Shown here in pieces: positions 63,675 to 64,000 of a stretch of DNA of 64,000 nucleotides. The first letter of the stretch is position 1. Every line of letters starts with the position of its first letter. The DNA is from Ceratodon purpureus. Lineage: Eukaryota > Streptophyta > Bryopsida > Pseudoditrichales > Ditrichaceae. The notes under the pieces are model-generated. The model did no database searches. It saw only the letters and a list, made by a program, of their open reading frames with translations, and had not been told where the DNA came from. The translations under genes were made by a program, and so were the position numbers. The stretch is taken from contig CM026422.1 in assembly GCA_014871385.1 (NCBI GenBank), positions 20,450,177 through 20,514,176 of the forward strand, written 5' to 3'.

Positions 63675-64000
63675 GTCAAAACCTTAAAATAAAATAAAAC
63701 AAAATTATTTTTTTAGTAGCTAGAGATAATTTATTTAATGTTAGGAACGGGTGGAATGTCTCTTGTCACGCATGGTGGGCTGTTGATTGGCACAACTCAT
63801 TTCGTGCTTGCGATTGCTCACTCAGTAATACCAAGCCACTTCATCCCCCACATCTGCTCAAACGAGTCCATTAAGGTTCAAATTTGGACCAATTATATGA
63901 GACAAACGCTCATCGCCAACCAACAATGAGCTTGTGGCTTGGTGGCCAAATTCGTATTAAAATTTAATTTAAACGCTCAATTTTCTGGTTTTTTTTACTG
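63675..64000. other. sequence beyond the retroelement tail
   Basis: AT-rich start, then unrecognised sequence to the window edge. No feature supported. Confidence 0.5.

Overview
The window looks like nuclear DNA of a land plant. Four host genes can be rebuilt exon by exon, and all have plant-type proteins with many short introns: a ROP (plant Rac/Rho) GTPase (minus, 1129-3096), translation initiation factor eIF1/SUI1 (plus, 23496-24567), the UFM1-activating enzyme UBA5 (minus, 29062-33278) and a TONNEAU1/FOP-like LisH protein (plus, 45503-50306). For each one the exon lengths sum to an intact reading frame. The organism cannot be named from the sequence. A bryophyte-grade plant is my guess, from the compact short-intron genes, the AT-rich spacers and the ROP tail ending in CVIL; this is inference only.

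The rest is mainly transposable-element territory. The most interesting locus is 34.3-42.2 kb. A pogo/Tigger-type DDE transposase gene (helix-turn-helix region, DD35D core, charged coiled-coil tail) is split in its first coding exon by a 5,059-bp CACTA-type element at 34543-39601. The insertion has perfect 29-bp terminal inverted repeats, a 3-bp target duplication (CAA) and AGTCA-rich subterminal arrays. No CACTA transposase is visible inside. Instead it carries captured host-gene pieces: one O-fucosyltransferase exon and at least four consecutive SEC16 exons with their introns still in place. It is a Pack-CACTA nested in another transposon's gene.

Layout: 1-5.1 kb ROP and its GC-rich upstream region; 5.1-23 kb AT-rich spacer with a Stowaway-like element, a possible piggyBac-like element, CACTA-like debris, tandem duplications and microsatellites; 22.6-24.6 kb eIF1 with a C-rich upstream repeat; 26.9 kb a possible Helitron end; 29-33.3 kb UBA5; 34.3-42.2 kb the nested transposons; 42.5-45.4 kb AT-rich spacer; 45.5-50.3 kb TON1; 51.4-52.2 kb a gene fragment of unknown family whose sister copy lies inverted at 57.3-58.2 kb within a long-TIR element (56.3-59.1 kb); 53.5-55.1 kb a degenerate serine/glycine-rich gene remnant with an internal duplication; 59.4-61.1 kb a long inverted repeat around an AT-rich core; 62.4-63.7 kb a frameshifted non-LTR retrotransposon tail with RNase H.

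The four host genes have unrelated jobs (polar growth and cytoskeletal signalling, translation initiation, ufmylation, cortical microtubule organisation). There is no sign of a cluster or pathway. The theme of the window is gene-fragment capture and nesting by DNA transposons.
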